DNA of 64,000 nt, taken from NCBI RefSeq assembly GCF_014170335.1, contig NZ_LZZS01000016.1, positions 152,638 to 216,637 on the forward strand, in the 5' to 3' direction. The translations under genes and the position numbers were made by a program. The DNA is from Achromobacter sp. UMC46 (GTDB lineage Bacteria > Pseudomonadota > Gammaproteobacteria > Burkholderiales > Burkholderiaceae_B). The first letter of the stretch is position 1. Every line of letters starts with the position of its first letter. Below are positions 27,655-37,011 of the stretch, in pieces. Under the pieces are notes generated by a model. The model was given only the letters and a program-made list of their open reading frames with translations, did not search any database and was not told the origin of the DNA.

Positions 27655-28581
27655 ATGGAACTCCGCCAGTTGCGTTACTTCGTCCGCGTTGTCGAGGCGG
27701 GCAGCATCGGCCGCGCGGCCATGTCCCTGGGCATGGTCACCTCCGCCCTCAGCCAGCAGATCAGCCGGCTGGAAGGCGAGCTTTCGACCCGATTGCTGCA
27801 GCGCAGCGCCAGCGGCGTCGTGCCGACAGACGCCGGGCTGGCGTTCTTCCGCCAGGCCCAGCTTGCCCTGCGCCATGCCGACGACGCCGTGACGGCCGCC
27901 CAGCAGGCGCGGCTGGCGGGCCATGTCAGCGTGGGGCTGCCGTCGACCACGGCCGCCATTCTGGGGGCGCCGTTCCTGCAGGCCATGAACGAGCGCTACC
28001 CCGACATCCGCCTGCATCTGGTCGAGGCGCTGTCGGGCCATTTGGCCGACATGCTCAACGGCCGCCTGCTGGACCTGGCCATCGTGTTCCATGCCGAGTC
28101 CGCGCGGCGCTGGAGCCTCATGCCGCTTCTGGATGAACCGCTGTACCTCTGCGCCCGGCGCGACATGCCGGGCGTGCCCGAGGGCGGCACGACGCGGCTG
28201 GAGGCCATTGCACACCTGCCGCTGGTGTTGCCCAGCGGCCGCCATGGCTTGCGCGCGCTGGTCAACAACGCGTTCCAGCAATTGGGGCAGGCGCCCCGCG
28301 TGGTGGCCGAAGTCGACGGACTGTCGTTGCTGATGGACGTGGTGCAACTGGGCAACGCCGCCACCATCCAGCCCAGCTCGGCCACGGCGCGGATGGCGCC
28401 CGGCCAGCTGCACATGGCGCGCATCGACGACGCGCACCTGTTCCGCCCCAATCTGCTGGCCAGCCTGTCCGACGAGGAACTGTCTCCAGCCGCGCTGGCC
28501 GCCCGCCTGGTGCTGGCCGACGTGTCGCGCACGCTGGCGCGCAACGGCAAATGGCCGGTGGTGGCCCTTCACGAATCGTGA
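27655..28581 (+). CDS. LysR-type regulator, probably of the tcu genes
   Basis: The 308-residue product has the LysR N-terminal winged helix (MELRQLRYFVRVVEAGS, then SALSQQISRLE). A type-2 periplasmic-binding-like effector domain follows. It sits 77 nt upstream of tcuA in the same orientation, as TcuR does relative to the tricarballylate genes in Salmonella, so the likely ligand is a tricarboxylate. The ligand is inferred from neighbours; the regulator class is certain. Confidence 0.9.
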   Translation: MELRQLRYFVRVVEAGSIGRAAMSLGMVTSALSQQISRLEGELSTRLLQRSASGVVPTDAGLAFFRQAQLALRHADDAVTAAQQARLAGHVSVGLPSTTAAILGAPFLQAMNERYPDIRLHLVEALSGHLADMLNGRLLDLAIVFHAESARRWSLMPLLDEPLYLCARRDMPGVPEGGTTRLEAIAHLPLVLPSGRHGLRALVNNAFQQLGQAPRVVAEVDGLSLLMDVVQLGNAATIQPSSATARMAPGQLHMARIDDAHLFRPNLLASLSDEELSPAALAARLVLADVSRTLARNGKWPVVALHES

Positions 28582-28658
28582 ACACCCGTTGACGCCTGCC
28601 TGATATCGCAAGCGCCGCCCGCTGGGTACAGTCGGTCCCTTGATTCGGGGACGATGGC

Positions 28659-30065
28659 ATGGTGGACGTCTTGGTGGTGGGAGGGGGCAATGCGGCGCTG
28701 TGCGCGGCCCTGATGGCGCGCGAGGCCGGCGCAAGCGTGATGCTGCTGGAAGCGGCGCCGCGTGAATGGCGCGGCGGCAATTCGCAGCACACGCGCAATT
28801 TGCGCTGCATGCACGATGCGCCGCAGGACGTGCTGACCGACGCCTATCCCGAAGAGGAATACTGGCAGGACCTGCTGAAGGTCACGGGCGGGCTGACCAA
28901 CGAGCATCTGGCGCGGCTCGTCATCCGCGAATCCTCGACCTGTCGCGACTGGATGCGCCGCCACGGCGTGAACTTCCAGCCGCCGCTGTCGGGCGCGCTG
29001 CATGTGGCGCGCACCAATGCCTTCTTCATGGGCGGTGGCAAGGCGCTGGTGAACGCCTATTACCGCAGCGCCGAGGCGTTGGGCGTGCAGATCCGCTACA
29101 ACGCGCCGGTCGATGCGCTGGAACTCGAAGACGGCCGTTTCAAGGCCGCGCGCATCGGGGCCGAACGCATCGAGGCGCGCGCTTGCGTGCTGGCGGCGGG
29201 AGGCTTCGAATCCAACCGGGAATGGCTGCGCGAAGCGTGGGGCCAGAACGAACGCGGCGAATGGCCGGCCGACAACTTCCTGATCCGCGGCACCCGCTTC
29301 AACATGGGCGTGTTGCTGAAATTCATGCTGGATGCGGGCGCCGACGGCATTGGCGACCCGTCCCAATCGCATTGCGTGGCGATCGACGCGCGGGCGCCCC
29401 TGTACGACGGCGGCATCTGTACGCGTATCGACTGCGTATCGCTGGGCGTGGTGGTCAACCGCGACGCCGTGCGCTTCTACGACGAAGGCGAGGACTTCTG
29501 GCCCAAGCGCTACGCCATCTGGGGGCGGCTGACGGCCATGCAGCCCGGGCAGATCGCCTATTCCATCATCGACGCCAAGGCCATCGGCCGCTTCATGCCG
29601 CCGGTGTTTCCGGGCGTGCAGGCCGATACCCTGCCCGAGCTGGCCGTAAAGCTGGGCCTGGACCCGGCAACGTTCGAGGCGACCCTGCGCGACTACAACG
29701 CGTCCTGTCGCGTCGGCACGTTCGACCATACCGCGCTGGACGATTGCCACACCGAAGGCGTGACGCCCGCCAAGACACACTGGGCGCGGCCGATCGACAC
29801 CGCGCCGTATTACGGCTATGCGCTGCGCCCGGGCATCACCTTCACCTACCTGGGCCTGAAGGTGGACGACACCGCCGCGGTCCGGTTCAACGATGTGCCT
29901 AGCGACAACCTGTTCGTCGCCGGCGAAATGATGGCCGGCAACGTGCTGGGCAAGGGCTACACGGCGGGGGTGGGCATGTCCATCGGCACCGCGTTCGGCC
30001 GCATCGCCGGCACCCAGGCCGCCGCCGCCGCGCGCGCCCAGACCCTTGCGAAGAGGACGACATGA
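28659..30065 (+). CDS. tcuA: FAD-dependent tricarballylate dehydrogenase TcuA
   Basis: TcuA oxidises tricarballylate to cis-aconitate and passes the electrons to TcuB. The 468-residue protein has an N-terminal FAD-binding Rossmann motif ([19 protein letters not shown]) and belongs to the fumarate reductase/succinate dehydrogenase flavoprotein fold. A C-terminal FAD contact is seen in [20 protein letters not shown]. The stop overlaps tcuB by 4 nt (ATGA). A LysR gene precedes it and a TctC-type receptor gene follows tcuB. Confidence 0.92.
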   Translation: MVDVLVVGGGNAALCAALMAREAGASVMLLEAAPREWRGGNSQHTRNLRCMHDAPQDVLTDAYPEEEYWQDLLKVTGGLTNEHLARLVIRESSTCRDWMRRHGVNFQPPLSGALHVARTNAFFMGGGKALVNAYYRSAEALGVQIRYNAPVDALELEDGRFKAARIGAERIEARACVLAAGGFESNREWLREAWGQNERGEWPADNFLIRGTRFNMGVLLKFMLDAGADGIGDPSQSHCVAIDARAPLYDGGICTRIDCVSLGVVVNRDAVRFYDEGEDFWPKRYAIWGRLTAMQPGQIAYSIIDAKAIGRFMPPVFPGVQADTLPELAVKLGLDPATFEATLRDYNASCRVGTFDHTALDDCHTEGVTPAKTHWARPIDTAPYYGYALRPGITFTYLGLKVDDTAAVRFNDVPSDNLFVAGEMMAGNVLGKGYTAGVGMSIGTAFGRIAGTQAAAAARAQTLAKRTT

Positions 30066-31291
30066 AGCAGCTTGAAGCCCTGGCCCGCGAGGCGCAGTCG
30101 TTTTCCACCCAGCATGCCGAGCCCGCGCCCGCCATGGCCGAGCAGCCGGTGCGCTGGCTGGGCAAGCAGGCCAAGCCCCAGGCCGAACTTCTGACGGCCG
30201 ATGAAACCGAAGTCGCGCGCGTCATGCAGATCTGCAACGCCTGCCGCTATTGCGAAGGCTTCTGCGCCGTGTTCCCGGCCATGACGCGGCGCCTGGAATT
30301 CGGCAAGGCCGACCTGAATTACCTGGCCAACCTGTGCCACAACTGCGGCGCCTGTCTGCACGCCTGTCAGTACGCGCCGCCGCATGAATTCGCGGTGAAC
30401 GTCCCGCAGTCGATGGCCCGCGTCCGCATGCAGACCTATACCGACTACGCCTGGCCCGCAGCACTGGGCACGCTATACAAGCGCAACGGCCTGGCCTTGT
30501 CGCTGGCCACCGCGGGCGGCCTGGCGCTGTTCCTGGTGCTGGCGGTGCTGTTGGCGGGCGGCTTGTTCCACGAGCCCCTGGCCGGCAATTTCTACGCCGT
30601 GTTCCCGCACAACACGCTGGCGTTGATGTTCGGCGCGGTGTTCGGATTTTCGATGCTGGCGCTGGGCGTGGGCGTCACGCGCTTCTGGCGCAACGTCAGT
30701 CCGGGGGCGGCCTCCGGCGCGGCGGTGGCGGAGGCGGCGCACGACGCGTTGCGCCTGCGCTATCTGGATGGCGGGCACGGCAAGGGCTGCAACAACGCGG
30801 ACGACGCCTTCACCTTGTGGCGTCGCCGATTCCACCACTTCACGTTCTACGGCTTCATGCTGTGCTTCGCGGCCACCTGCGTGGCCACGCTCTATCACTA
30901 TCTGCTGGGCCAGCAGGCGCCGTATCCGTTCTGGAGCGCGCCGGTGCTGCTGGGCACGGCAGGCGGCATCGGCCTCCTGATCGGGCCGGCGGGCTTGCTG
31001 TGGCTGAACGTCAAGCGCCATCCGCAACAAGGCGACGCCGCGCAAAAGCCGATGGACCGGGGCTTCATCCTGCTGCTGTTCCTGACCAGCGCCACGGGCC
31101 TCGCGCTGCTGGCGGGACGCGATGGGAGCTCGATGGCGCTGTTGCTGGCGATTCATCTGGGCGTGGTGATGGCGCTGTTCCTGACGCTGCCTTACGGCAA
31201 GTTCGCGCACGGCATCTACCGCTCGGCCGCGTTGCTGAAGTGGTCCATTGAAAAGCGCCAGCCCAACAAACTGCAATTGGGATCCGACTGA
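30062..31291 (+). CDS. tcuB: TcuB iron-sulfur membrane electron carrier (CitB-like)
   Basis: TcuB reoxidises reduced TcuA and hands the electrons to the respiratory chain. The 409-residue protein has two ferredoxin-like cysteine clusters near residues 59-105 ([15 protein letters not shown] and [12 protein letters not shown]). About six membrane helices follow in the C-terminal two-thirds, with His residues suited to heme or quinone contact ([12 protein letters not shown]). It overlaps tcuA by 4 nt, matching their coupled function. Confidence 0.93.
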   Translation: MKQLEALAREAQSFSTQHAEPAPAMAEQPVRWLGKQAKPQAELLTADETEVARVMQICNACRYCEGFCAVFPAMTRRLEFGKADLNYLANLCHNCGACLHACQYAPPHEFAVNVPQSMARVRMQTYTDYAWPAALGTLYKRNGLALSLATAGGLALFLVLAVLLAGGLFHEPLAGNFYAVFPHNTLALMFGAVFGFSMLALGVGVTRFWRNVSPGAASGAAVAEAAHDALRLRYLDGGHGKGCNNADDAFTLWRRRFHHFTFYGFMLCFAATCVATLYHYLLGQQAPYPFWSAPVLLGTAGGIGLLIGPAGLLWLNVKRHPQQGDAAQKPMDRGFILLLFLTSATGLALLAGRDGSSMALLLAIHLGVVMALFLTLPYGKFAHGIYRSAALLKWSIEKRQPNKLQLGSD

Positions 31292-31364
31292 GCGGATCTG
31301 TTGATCGCGGGCATGACGGCGTCCCTTGAAGGCGCCGCATTCGATTACAAACCAGGAGACTTCC

Positions 31365-32342
31365 ATGTTCCGTACCCGACTGCTGGCGCGCGTTGCGCTG
31401 GCCGCCTGTCTGGCGCCGGCCTTGCCGGCGGCGCACGCGCAATCCTTCCCCACCAAACCCATCACGGTGGTGGTGCCGCATTCGGCCGGAGGCACCTCCG
31501 ACATCCTGGCGCGCACGGTCGCGGCTGAAGCCGCCAAGACCTTGGGCCAGACCATCGTCATCGACAACAAGGGCGGCGCCAACGGCACGATCGCGGCCAA
31601 GCAGGTGGCGTCGTCCGCGCCCGACGGCTACATGCTGCTGCTGGCAACCGCCAGCACGCATGGCATCAATCCGTCGCTGTACTCGCGCATCTCCTACGAC
31701 GCGGTGAAGGACTTCACGCCTGTGACGCTGCTGGCGACCGTGCCGAACGTGCTGGTCATCGGCCCCAACGTGAAAGCGGCCAACGTGCAGGAACTGATCG
31801 CCTTCATCCGGTCGCGCGGCGACAAGACGAACATGGGGTCCGCGGGCGCCGGCACGCCGGGCCATTTGGCCGGCGAGATGTTCAAGAGCGCGGCCAAGCT
31901 GCAGTTCACGCACGTTCCCTACAAGGGCGGCAGCCCGGCCATCACCGACCTGATCGGCGGCCAGATCGACTTCATGTTCACCACCATCCCCGGCGTGTTG
32001 CCGCACGTGAAGGCGGGCACCTTGCGCGCGTTGGCCGTGACCTCGCCCCAGCGTTCGCCGGCCATGCCCGATGTGCCGACGATGGCGGAATCCGGCTTGC
32101 CCGGCTTCCAGGCGGTGTCGTGGCACGGCATCGTCGCGCCGGCCGGCACCCCGGACGCCGTGGTGGCCACGCTGAATGCGGCGTTGAGCAGCGCGCTGGC
32201 CGCGCCCGCCGTCAAGCAGCGCCTGATGGAAGAGGGCGCGCAGGCCTCCAGCGTGAACACCGCCGCGTTCGGCCAGTTCATCCAGTCGGAAATCGCCACA
32301 TGGGCGCAGGCCGTCAAGGACTCGGGCGCGACGGCGAACTGA
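31365..32342 (+). CDS. TctC/Bug-family periplasmic tricarboxylate receptor
   Basis: The start at 31365 follows an AGGAGA ribosome-binding site and gives a 325-residue protein with a signal peptide ending AHA-QS. The FPTKPITVVVPHSAGG start of the mature protein and the GHLAGEMFK and HVPYKGGSPA segments are hallmarks of the Bug (TctC) solute receptors that expanded in Bordetella relatives. The ligand is probably tricarballylate or citrate from the tcuAB context. No TctAB permease is in the window, so it would use a permease encoded elsewhere. Confidence 0.92.
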   Translation: MFRTRLLARVALAACLAPALPAAHAQSFPTKPITVVVPHSAGGTSDILARTVAAEAAKTLGQTIVIDNKGGANGTIAAKQVASSAPDGYMLLLATASTHGINPSLYSRISYDAVKDFTPVTLLATVPNVLVIGPNVKAANVQELIAFIRSRGDKTNMGSAGAGTPGHLAGEMFKSAAKLQFTHVPYKGGSPAITDLIGGQIDFMFTTIPGVLPHVKAGTLRALAVTSPQRSPAMPDVPTMAESGLPGFQAVSWHGIVAPAGTPDAVVATLNAALSSALAAPAVKQRLMEEGAQASSVNTAAFGQFIQSEIATWAQAVKDSGATAN

Positions 32343-32406
32343 GGCCAGGGGCGTAAGGGCGTGGCCCATGGCGGGCCGCGCGCCGCCGCATGCTAGGATC
32401 CCCGGC

Positions 32407-32985
32407 ATGCTGACGACCTTGCTGTTCTCGCTGCTGGCGGCTGTTCCGGGCAACGCCGCCGCCTTCGACCTAGATTGCTATTACGCCCGCAAAGGCACCG
32501 GGGGAATGCTCGAATCCGCCCAGCAATGCGCGCGCATGAACGACGACGCGCTGGTGATCCGGCCAGAAATCTTGCAGTCGATGGATTTCAACGGCGACGG
32601 CCTGTCGCCGTTGTTCACCCGCCGTTCCTGGCATTGGGTACGGCCCGACGGCAAGTCGGTACCAGTGCTGACCTACGACAACTCCGCCGACGATTTCGAA
32701 GCCGGCCTGACGCGCGGCCCCTGGTCCGGCGGCATGGCCTATTACGACACGGCGCTAGACCGCGTGCTGGCCACGCCTTACGAGTGGGTCGACCGCTTCA
32801 GCGGCGGGCTGGCCATCGTGTGCGAAGGCTGCCGCAAGGCGTTCACGCAGGACGGCGAACACAGCTTCATGTCGGGCGGCGAGTGGGGTGCGATCGACCG
32901 CCAGGGCCGGCTTGCGTTGCCGCTGCGACCCGATGCGGCCTCCTTGATGCGCGAGGTCGAGGCGGCGCGCGCCGCCGCGCGGTAG
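32407..32985 (+). CDS. Exported protein with a WG-repeat-like end
   Basis: The 192-residue product starts with a short hydrophobic signal (MLTTLLFSLLAAVPGNAAA). The mature part has several Cys residues and ends in a segment (GGEWGAIDRQGRLALPL) that resembles one WG repeat. No enzyme motif is recognised. It starts 64 nt after the receptor gene and may have its own promoter. It converges with the leftward membrane-protein pair that follows, with 13 nt between stops. Confidence 0.55.
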   Translation: MLTTLLFSLLAAVPGNAAAFDLDCYYARKGTGGMLESAQQCARMNDDALVIRPEILQSMDFNGDGLSPLFTRRSWHWVRPDGKSVPVLTYDNSADDFEAGLTRGPWSGGMAYYDTALDRVLATPYEWVDRFSGGLAIVCEGCRKAFTQDGEHSFMSGGEWGAIDRQGRLALPLRPDAASLMREVEAARAAAR

Positions 32986-32998
32986 CCGCCGCGTTACG

Positions 32999-33475
32999 TC
33001 ACCGCGCCTGATAGGCGTCGCATAGCGCCAGGTACTCGTCGCCGTCGATGTCCAGCGCCATCGCGGAAATCAGCACGCGTTTCCTGTTCGGCAGCGAGGT
33101 CTTCAACTGGATCTGCTTGGCAGTCGGGATGCCCACGTAGTGCTGGTTCACGTAGGTGTTTTCGTTGATGGCGCTCCACGGGATGATGGTGCCGTCCGTC
33201 AGTTTCAGGCCGTCGCGGGTGAACGTGATCACGGGCGTCGCGGGGCTGAACGCGCGCTTCAGGCACTTGACGACCAGCCAGATGGCGATGGCGGTGATGG
33301 CGCCGAAGAACGCCATTGCGCCCGTGTTGCCGCGCGCGTTCAAGGTCAGCGCGCCGAAGGCCAGTGTGGCGGCCGTCCACACGACGGCGCCGGCGATCAG
33401 GCGATTGCGTGAAAAGTACACCGGACGATCCGCAAGCGTGTCGGATTGGCGGGCGGCAGAACTGTAGATTTCCAT
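32999..33475 (-). CDS. Membrane protein with PH-like domain (first of a pair)
   Basis: The 158-residue product has two membrane helices (about residues 25-45 and 52-70). A C-terminal beta-rich domain (TFTRDGLKLTDGTIIPWSAI) has the layout of bacterial PH-like domains that follow two helices. The function is not known. It lies 63 nt downstream of a gene with the same architecture, so the two are likely co-transcribed leftward and may work together. Confidence 0.5.
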   Translation of the reverse strand: MEIYSSAARQSDTLADRPVYFSRNRLIAGAVVWTAATLAFGALTLNARGNTGAMAFFGAITAIAIWLVVKCLKRAFSPATPVITFTRDGLKLTDGTIIPWSAINENTYVNQHYVGIPTAKQIQLKTSLPNRKRVLISAMALDIDGDEYLALCDAYQAR

Positions 33476-33538
33476 GTCGGGGCTACGTGAAAAAAAGATG
33501 ATGGGATGCCAGGCCGGCGGGCGCCGGAAGGCGTTGCC

Positions 33539-34261
33539 TTACGCGCCGGGCAGGTATTGGCGCAGACAGGCCAGCATGACCGGTTCGTTGACGATCTTGG
33601 AGCGGTCGATCTTGTAGGTCTTGCCGCGCGCGACGATGATGAGGGTCTCGTCGGTCTCCATGCCTTCGCTGTCGGACTGCGTGCGGATAGAGTCGATGGC
33701 GGCCCATGGAATCAATTGGCCCTTGTATGCCAGCCCCGAGGCGTTCATGGAAAGCGGGCCGAAGTCGACGGTGTCCTGGGCCTGCAGCCGGCGCATCGTG
33801 GCGGCCTCCAGGTCGCCGCCAATCGATTCTTCAAGCTGGTCGGCAAGCCCATAAGCGTCATGCCAGATCGCCAGGCGGATGCGCACGCGTTCGCCGTTGT
33901 GCAGGGTCAGCACCAGATGGTCGCGGTTGTGCTGGTGGCGGATCGCGGTCACATCGGCATAGGCCACCTGGCGGGGGCCGATGTGCAGCGCGTGGCTGTC
34001 CAGCGTGAGTTCGTCCGGTGCGCGCCACCAGGCAGGCAGGTCTGACCCGCGCCAGAGCAGATAGCCGACGGCCGGCAAGGTCAGGAAGAACACCAGCCAC
34101 ATCGCGCGGTAGCGCAGCATTTCGATCAACAGGCTGCGCGGCAAGAGCCAGATGTCCAGCGTGGCCAGCAGTTGGGCGCTGAACAGGTAAAGCAGGGCGA
34201 ATGCGGCGGCATAGCAGCCCAACGCATAACGCGGAAAAACGCGGGGATATGAGGCGGTCAT
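33539..34261 (-). CDS. Membrane protein with two PH-like modules (second of a pair)
   Basis: The start at 34261 gives 240 residues; a start at 34288 would add nine residues of poor character. Two membrane helices occupy about residues 12-32 and 45-66. Two beta-rich modules follow, one around ELTLDSHALHIGPRQVAYADV and one around GPLSMNASGLAYKGQLIPWAAI. The second recalls DUF6585-type sequences and the IIPWSAI motif of its neighbour. A membrane-sensing or envelope role is possible; nothing more specific can be supported. Confidence 0.5.
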   Translation of the reverse strand: MTASYPRVFPRYALGCYAAAFALLYLFSAQLLATLDIWLLPRSLLIEMLRYRAMWLVFFLTLPAVGYLLWRGSDLPAWWRAPDELTLDSHALHIGPRQVAYADVTAIRHQHNRDHLVLTLHNGERVRIRLAIWHDAYGLADQLEESIGGDLEAATMRRLQAQDTVDFGPLSMNASGLAYKGQLIPWAAIDSIRTQSDSEGMETDETLIIVARGKTYKIDRSKIVNEPVMLACLRQYLPGA

Positions 34262-34394
34262 AGGCAAGGGGCCGCGACGCGGCACCACAGGAAATGAAAG
34301 GCCTCGAACTCTAATGGATGGCTGTCGCGGTCCCGGTTTCGATCTGTATCAAGAATCGGGATTTCATGTCCTGAAGGTGTTAATCACCCGTTTT

Positions 34395-35807
34395 TCATGC
34401 GCTGCCCAGCAGCTTGCCCAATGTCGCCATCCCTTGTTCCAGGTCCACGCTCCAGGGATGGCCGTGGTTCAGCCGCAGGAAATTCCCGAATGCGCCGGAT
34501 GGCGAAAACAACGGCCCCGGCGCGATGCTGATGCCATGGTCCAGCGCGGCGCGGTGTACTTTCAGCGTGTCGATGTGCGCCGGCAGTTCCACCCATACGA
34601 AGTAGCCGCCGGACGGACGCGTGGCGCGCGTGCCTTTTGGAAAGTAGCGGGCCACGGCTTGCAGCAGTTCGCCTTGCTGCAAGGCCAGTGCCTGGCGGAA
34701 CTGGCGCAGGTGGCGGTCGAAGCCGCCTTTTTCCAGATAGGCCGCGATGGCGGCTTGCGTGGGGGCGGCGGTGGCCAGGCTGGTGGTCAGCTTGTTGCGC
34801 ATGATCTTGCGCGTATAGCGCCCGGCCGCCACCCAGCCCACGCGATAGCCCGGCGCCAGCGTCTTCGAGAACGACGAGCAATGCATCACGATGCCTTCCT
34901 TGTCGAACGCCTTGGCCGGGCGCGGCCGCGTTTCGCCGAAGTAGAGTTCGCCGTAGACGTCGTCTTCGATCAGCGCCACGCCGTGTTTGGTCAGCAGCTT
35001 GACCAGCGCTTCCTTCTTGGCGTCGGGCATCAGGCTTCCCAGCGGATTCTGGAAGGTCGTCATCAGCCAGCAGGCGCGTGGGCGGTGCTGCAGGATGGCC
35101 TGCTCCAGCGCCTGCAGGTCGATGCCTTCGCGCGGGTGCGTCGCGACTTCGATGGCATGCAGCTGATTGCGTTCCAGCGATTGCAGCGCGGCGTAGAACG
35201 TGGGGGATTCGACGATCACCGCGTCGCCGGGGTTCGTGACCGCGGCCAGGCTCAGGTTCAGCGCGTCCAGCGCGCCGTTGGTGATGATGATGTCGTCGAC
35301 GGGCACGGACAGGCCGTCGGCCAGATAGCGCAATGCGATGGCGCGGCGCAGCGCCGCGTCGCCGGGGCTGAGGTCGTCGATGGAGCCCCAGGGATCCAGC
35401 CGCTGCACGGTAGACGCCATGAACTTGGCCAAGCGCCCGTAGGGCAGCAGGGACGGGCTGGGAAAGGCCGATCCGAAGGGGACCATGTCGCGGCGCAAGG
35501 TGGCGTTCAGCACTTGCAGCACGTTGTCGCTGACGTCCACGGGATGGCGGCCCGCGCTGGCGGCGGACAACCCGTCGGGTTCGGGCAGGGCCGCGTGCGG
35601 GTCGCGCAGCACGTAGTAGCCGGAACGGTCGCGCGCGCGGATCAGGCCGCGTGCTTCCAGCAGGTAATAGGCCTTGAACACCGTCGACGGACTGACCCCG
35701 CGGCTGGCGCTGGTCTGCCGCACCGACGGCAGGCGGTCGCCCACTTGCAGCAGGCCCGACCGGATCGAGGCGGTGATGTCTTCTGTCAGCCGTTCATAAC
35801 GCTTCAT
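34395..35807 (-). CDS. MocR-type regulator (GntR helix-turn-helix plus aminotransferase-like domain)
   Basis: The 470-residue product has an N-terminal GntR winged helix (residues 1-70, including DRLPSVRQTSASRGVSPSTV). A type-I aminotransferase-like domain follows with the PLP-lysine context SFSKTLAPGYRVGW and the DDVYGELYFGE strand. Such proteins use PLP to sense amino compounds such as GABA or vitamin B6. It lies 40 nt behind the cydAB-DUF2474 genes in the same direction with no visible terminator, so partial co-transcription is possible. The target is unknown. Confidence 0.9.
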   Translation of the reverse strand: MKRYERLTEDITASIRSGLLQVGDRLPSVRQTSASRGVSPSTVFKAYYLLEARGLIRARDRSGYYVLRDPHAALPEPDGLSAASAGRHPVDVSDNVLQVLNATLRRDMVPFGSAFPSPSLLPYGRLAKFMASTVQRLDPWGSIDDLSPGDAALRRAIALRYLADGLSVPVDDIIITNGALDALNLSLAAVTNPGDAVIVESPTFYAALQSLERNQLHAIEVATHPREGIDLQALEQAILQHRPRACWLMTTFQNPLGSLMPDAKKEALVKLLTKHGVALIEDDVYGELYFGETRPRPAKAFDKEGIVMHCSSFSKTLAPGYRVGWVAAGRYTRKIMRNKLTTSLATAAPTQAAIAAYLEKGGFDRHLRQFRQALALQQGELLQAVARYFPKGTRATRPSGGYFVWVELPAHIDTLKVHRAALDHGISIAPGPLFSPSGAFGNFLRLNHGHPWSVDLEQGMATLGKLLGSA

Positions 35808-35847
35808 GGCAGGTCCTTCTCTTTCTATTGCCGACGGTTCTTAGGGA

Positions 35848-36000
35848 TCAAGAGGACATGCCGACAGCGCGCATGACCAGGCGCAGCGCGTAGGCGGTGA
35901 TCCCCAGCGCGGCGACGCTGGCTGCCCAGATCATCGCCAGCCACAGCAGGCGGCTGCGCCACGACGGCAGCGCGGGGGCGGGGCGGTTCATCGCATTCAT
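35848..36000 (-). CDS. DUF2474/CydX-like small subunit of the bd oxidase
   Basis: A 50-residue frame begins at an ATG that overlaps the cydB stop codon (ATGA), so it is translationally coupled. It encodes one membrane helix (RLLWLAMIWAASVAALGITA) followed by a short basic end. This matches the DUF2474 proteins found behind cyanide-insensitive type cydAB genes. By analogy with CydX it probably stabilises the oxidase. It is easily missed because of its length. Confidence 0.8.
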   Translation of the reverse strand: MNAMNRPAPALPSWRSRLLWLAMIWAASVAALGITAYALRLVMRAVGMSS

Positions 36001-37007
36001 CAGTGGAACTCCTCGCCGGTGCGGACCTTGCCGCGGAAGACGTAGTATGACCAGGCGGTGTACATCAGGATAATCGGAATGATCAGCAAGGCTCCCACCA
36101 ATGCGAAGCCCTGGCTTTGCGGTGGCGCAGACGCGGTCCAGATCGATACGTCAGGCGGGATGATGGCGGGCCAGATGCTGATGCCCAGGCCGCTGTAGGC
36201 CAGGAACACCAGGCACAGCGACAGCAGGAACGGGCCGGCCGACGGCAGGCCGCGCACGCGGCGGATCAGGTCGAAGCCGGCCGCCGCCACCAGCAGGGGT
36301 ACCGGGAAGAACCAGAACATGTTGGGCAGGCTGAACCAGCGCTGCGCGATATGCGGCTGCGCCAGCGGCGTCCAGATGCTCAGCACCGCGATGACGGCCA
36401 GCAGCGCCAGCGTCAACGGCCGGGCGATGTCGCACATGTGGCGGTGCAGCCGGCCTTCGGTCTTCATGATCAGCCAGGTGCAGCCCAGCAGCGCGTAGCC
36501 CGCCAGCAGCGCCAGGCCCGTGAACATCGAGAACGGGCTGATCCAATCCCATGCGCCGCCGTGATAGGCGCGGTCGACCACCGGGATGCCTTCGATGTAG
36601 GCGCCCAGCGTCACGCCCTGGAAGAAGGTGGCGCACACGGAGCCGAATACGAAGGCCCGGTCCCACAGCGGGCGGTGGTGCTCGTCCGCCTTGAAGCGGA
36701 ATTCGAACGCCACGCCGCGGAAGATCAGGCCCAGCAGCATGAAGACCAGCGGCAGGTGCAGCGCGCTGAGGATGACGGAATAGGCCAGCGGAAACGCCGC
36801 CATCAGGCCCGCGCCGCCCAGCACCAGCCAGGTCTCGTTGCCGTCCCATACCGGCGCCACGGTGTTGACCATGACATCGCGCTCATCGCGGTCGCGGATC
36901 AGCGGAAAGAGGATGCCGATGCCCAGGTCGAACCCGTCCATCACCACATACATCATCACGCCGAACAGGATGATGACGGCCCATATCAGTGCAAGATCGA
37001 TGCCCAT
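36000..37007 (-). CDS. cydB: Cytochrome bd ubiquinol oxidase subunit II (CydB/CioB)
   Basis: Subunit II partners CydA in the membrane-bound quinol oxidase. The 335-residue protein has the family opening (MYVVMDGFDLGIGILFPL) and the DGNETWLVLGG stretch. Eight or nine membrane helices are expected. It begins 4 nt after the cydA stop codon. The short length and DUF2474 partner favour the cyanide-insensitive (CIO) group. Confidence 0.96.
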   Translation of the reverse strand: MGIDLALIWAVIILFGVMMYVVMDGFDLGIGILFPLIRDRDERDVMVNTVAPVWDGNETWLVLGGAGLMAAFPLAYSVILSALHLPLVFMLLGLIFRGVAFEFRFKADEHHRPLWDRAFVFGSVCATFFQGVTLGAYIEGIPVVDRAYHGGAWDWISPFSMFTGLALLAGYALLGCTWLIMKTEGRLHRHMCDIARPLTLALLAVIAVLSIWTPLAQPHIAQRWFSLPNMFWFFPVPLLVAAAGFDLIRRVRGLPSAGPFLLSLCLVFLAYSGLGISIWPAIIPPDVSIWTASAPPQSQGFALVGALLIIPIILMYTAWSYYVFRGKVRTGEEFH

Positions 37008-37011
37008 GGCC

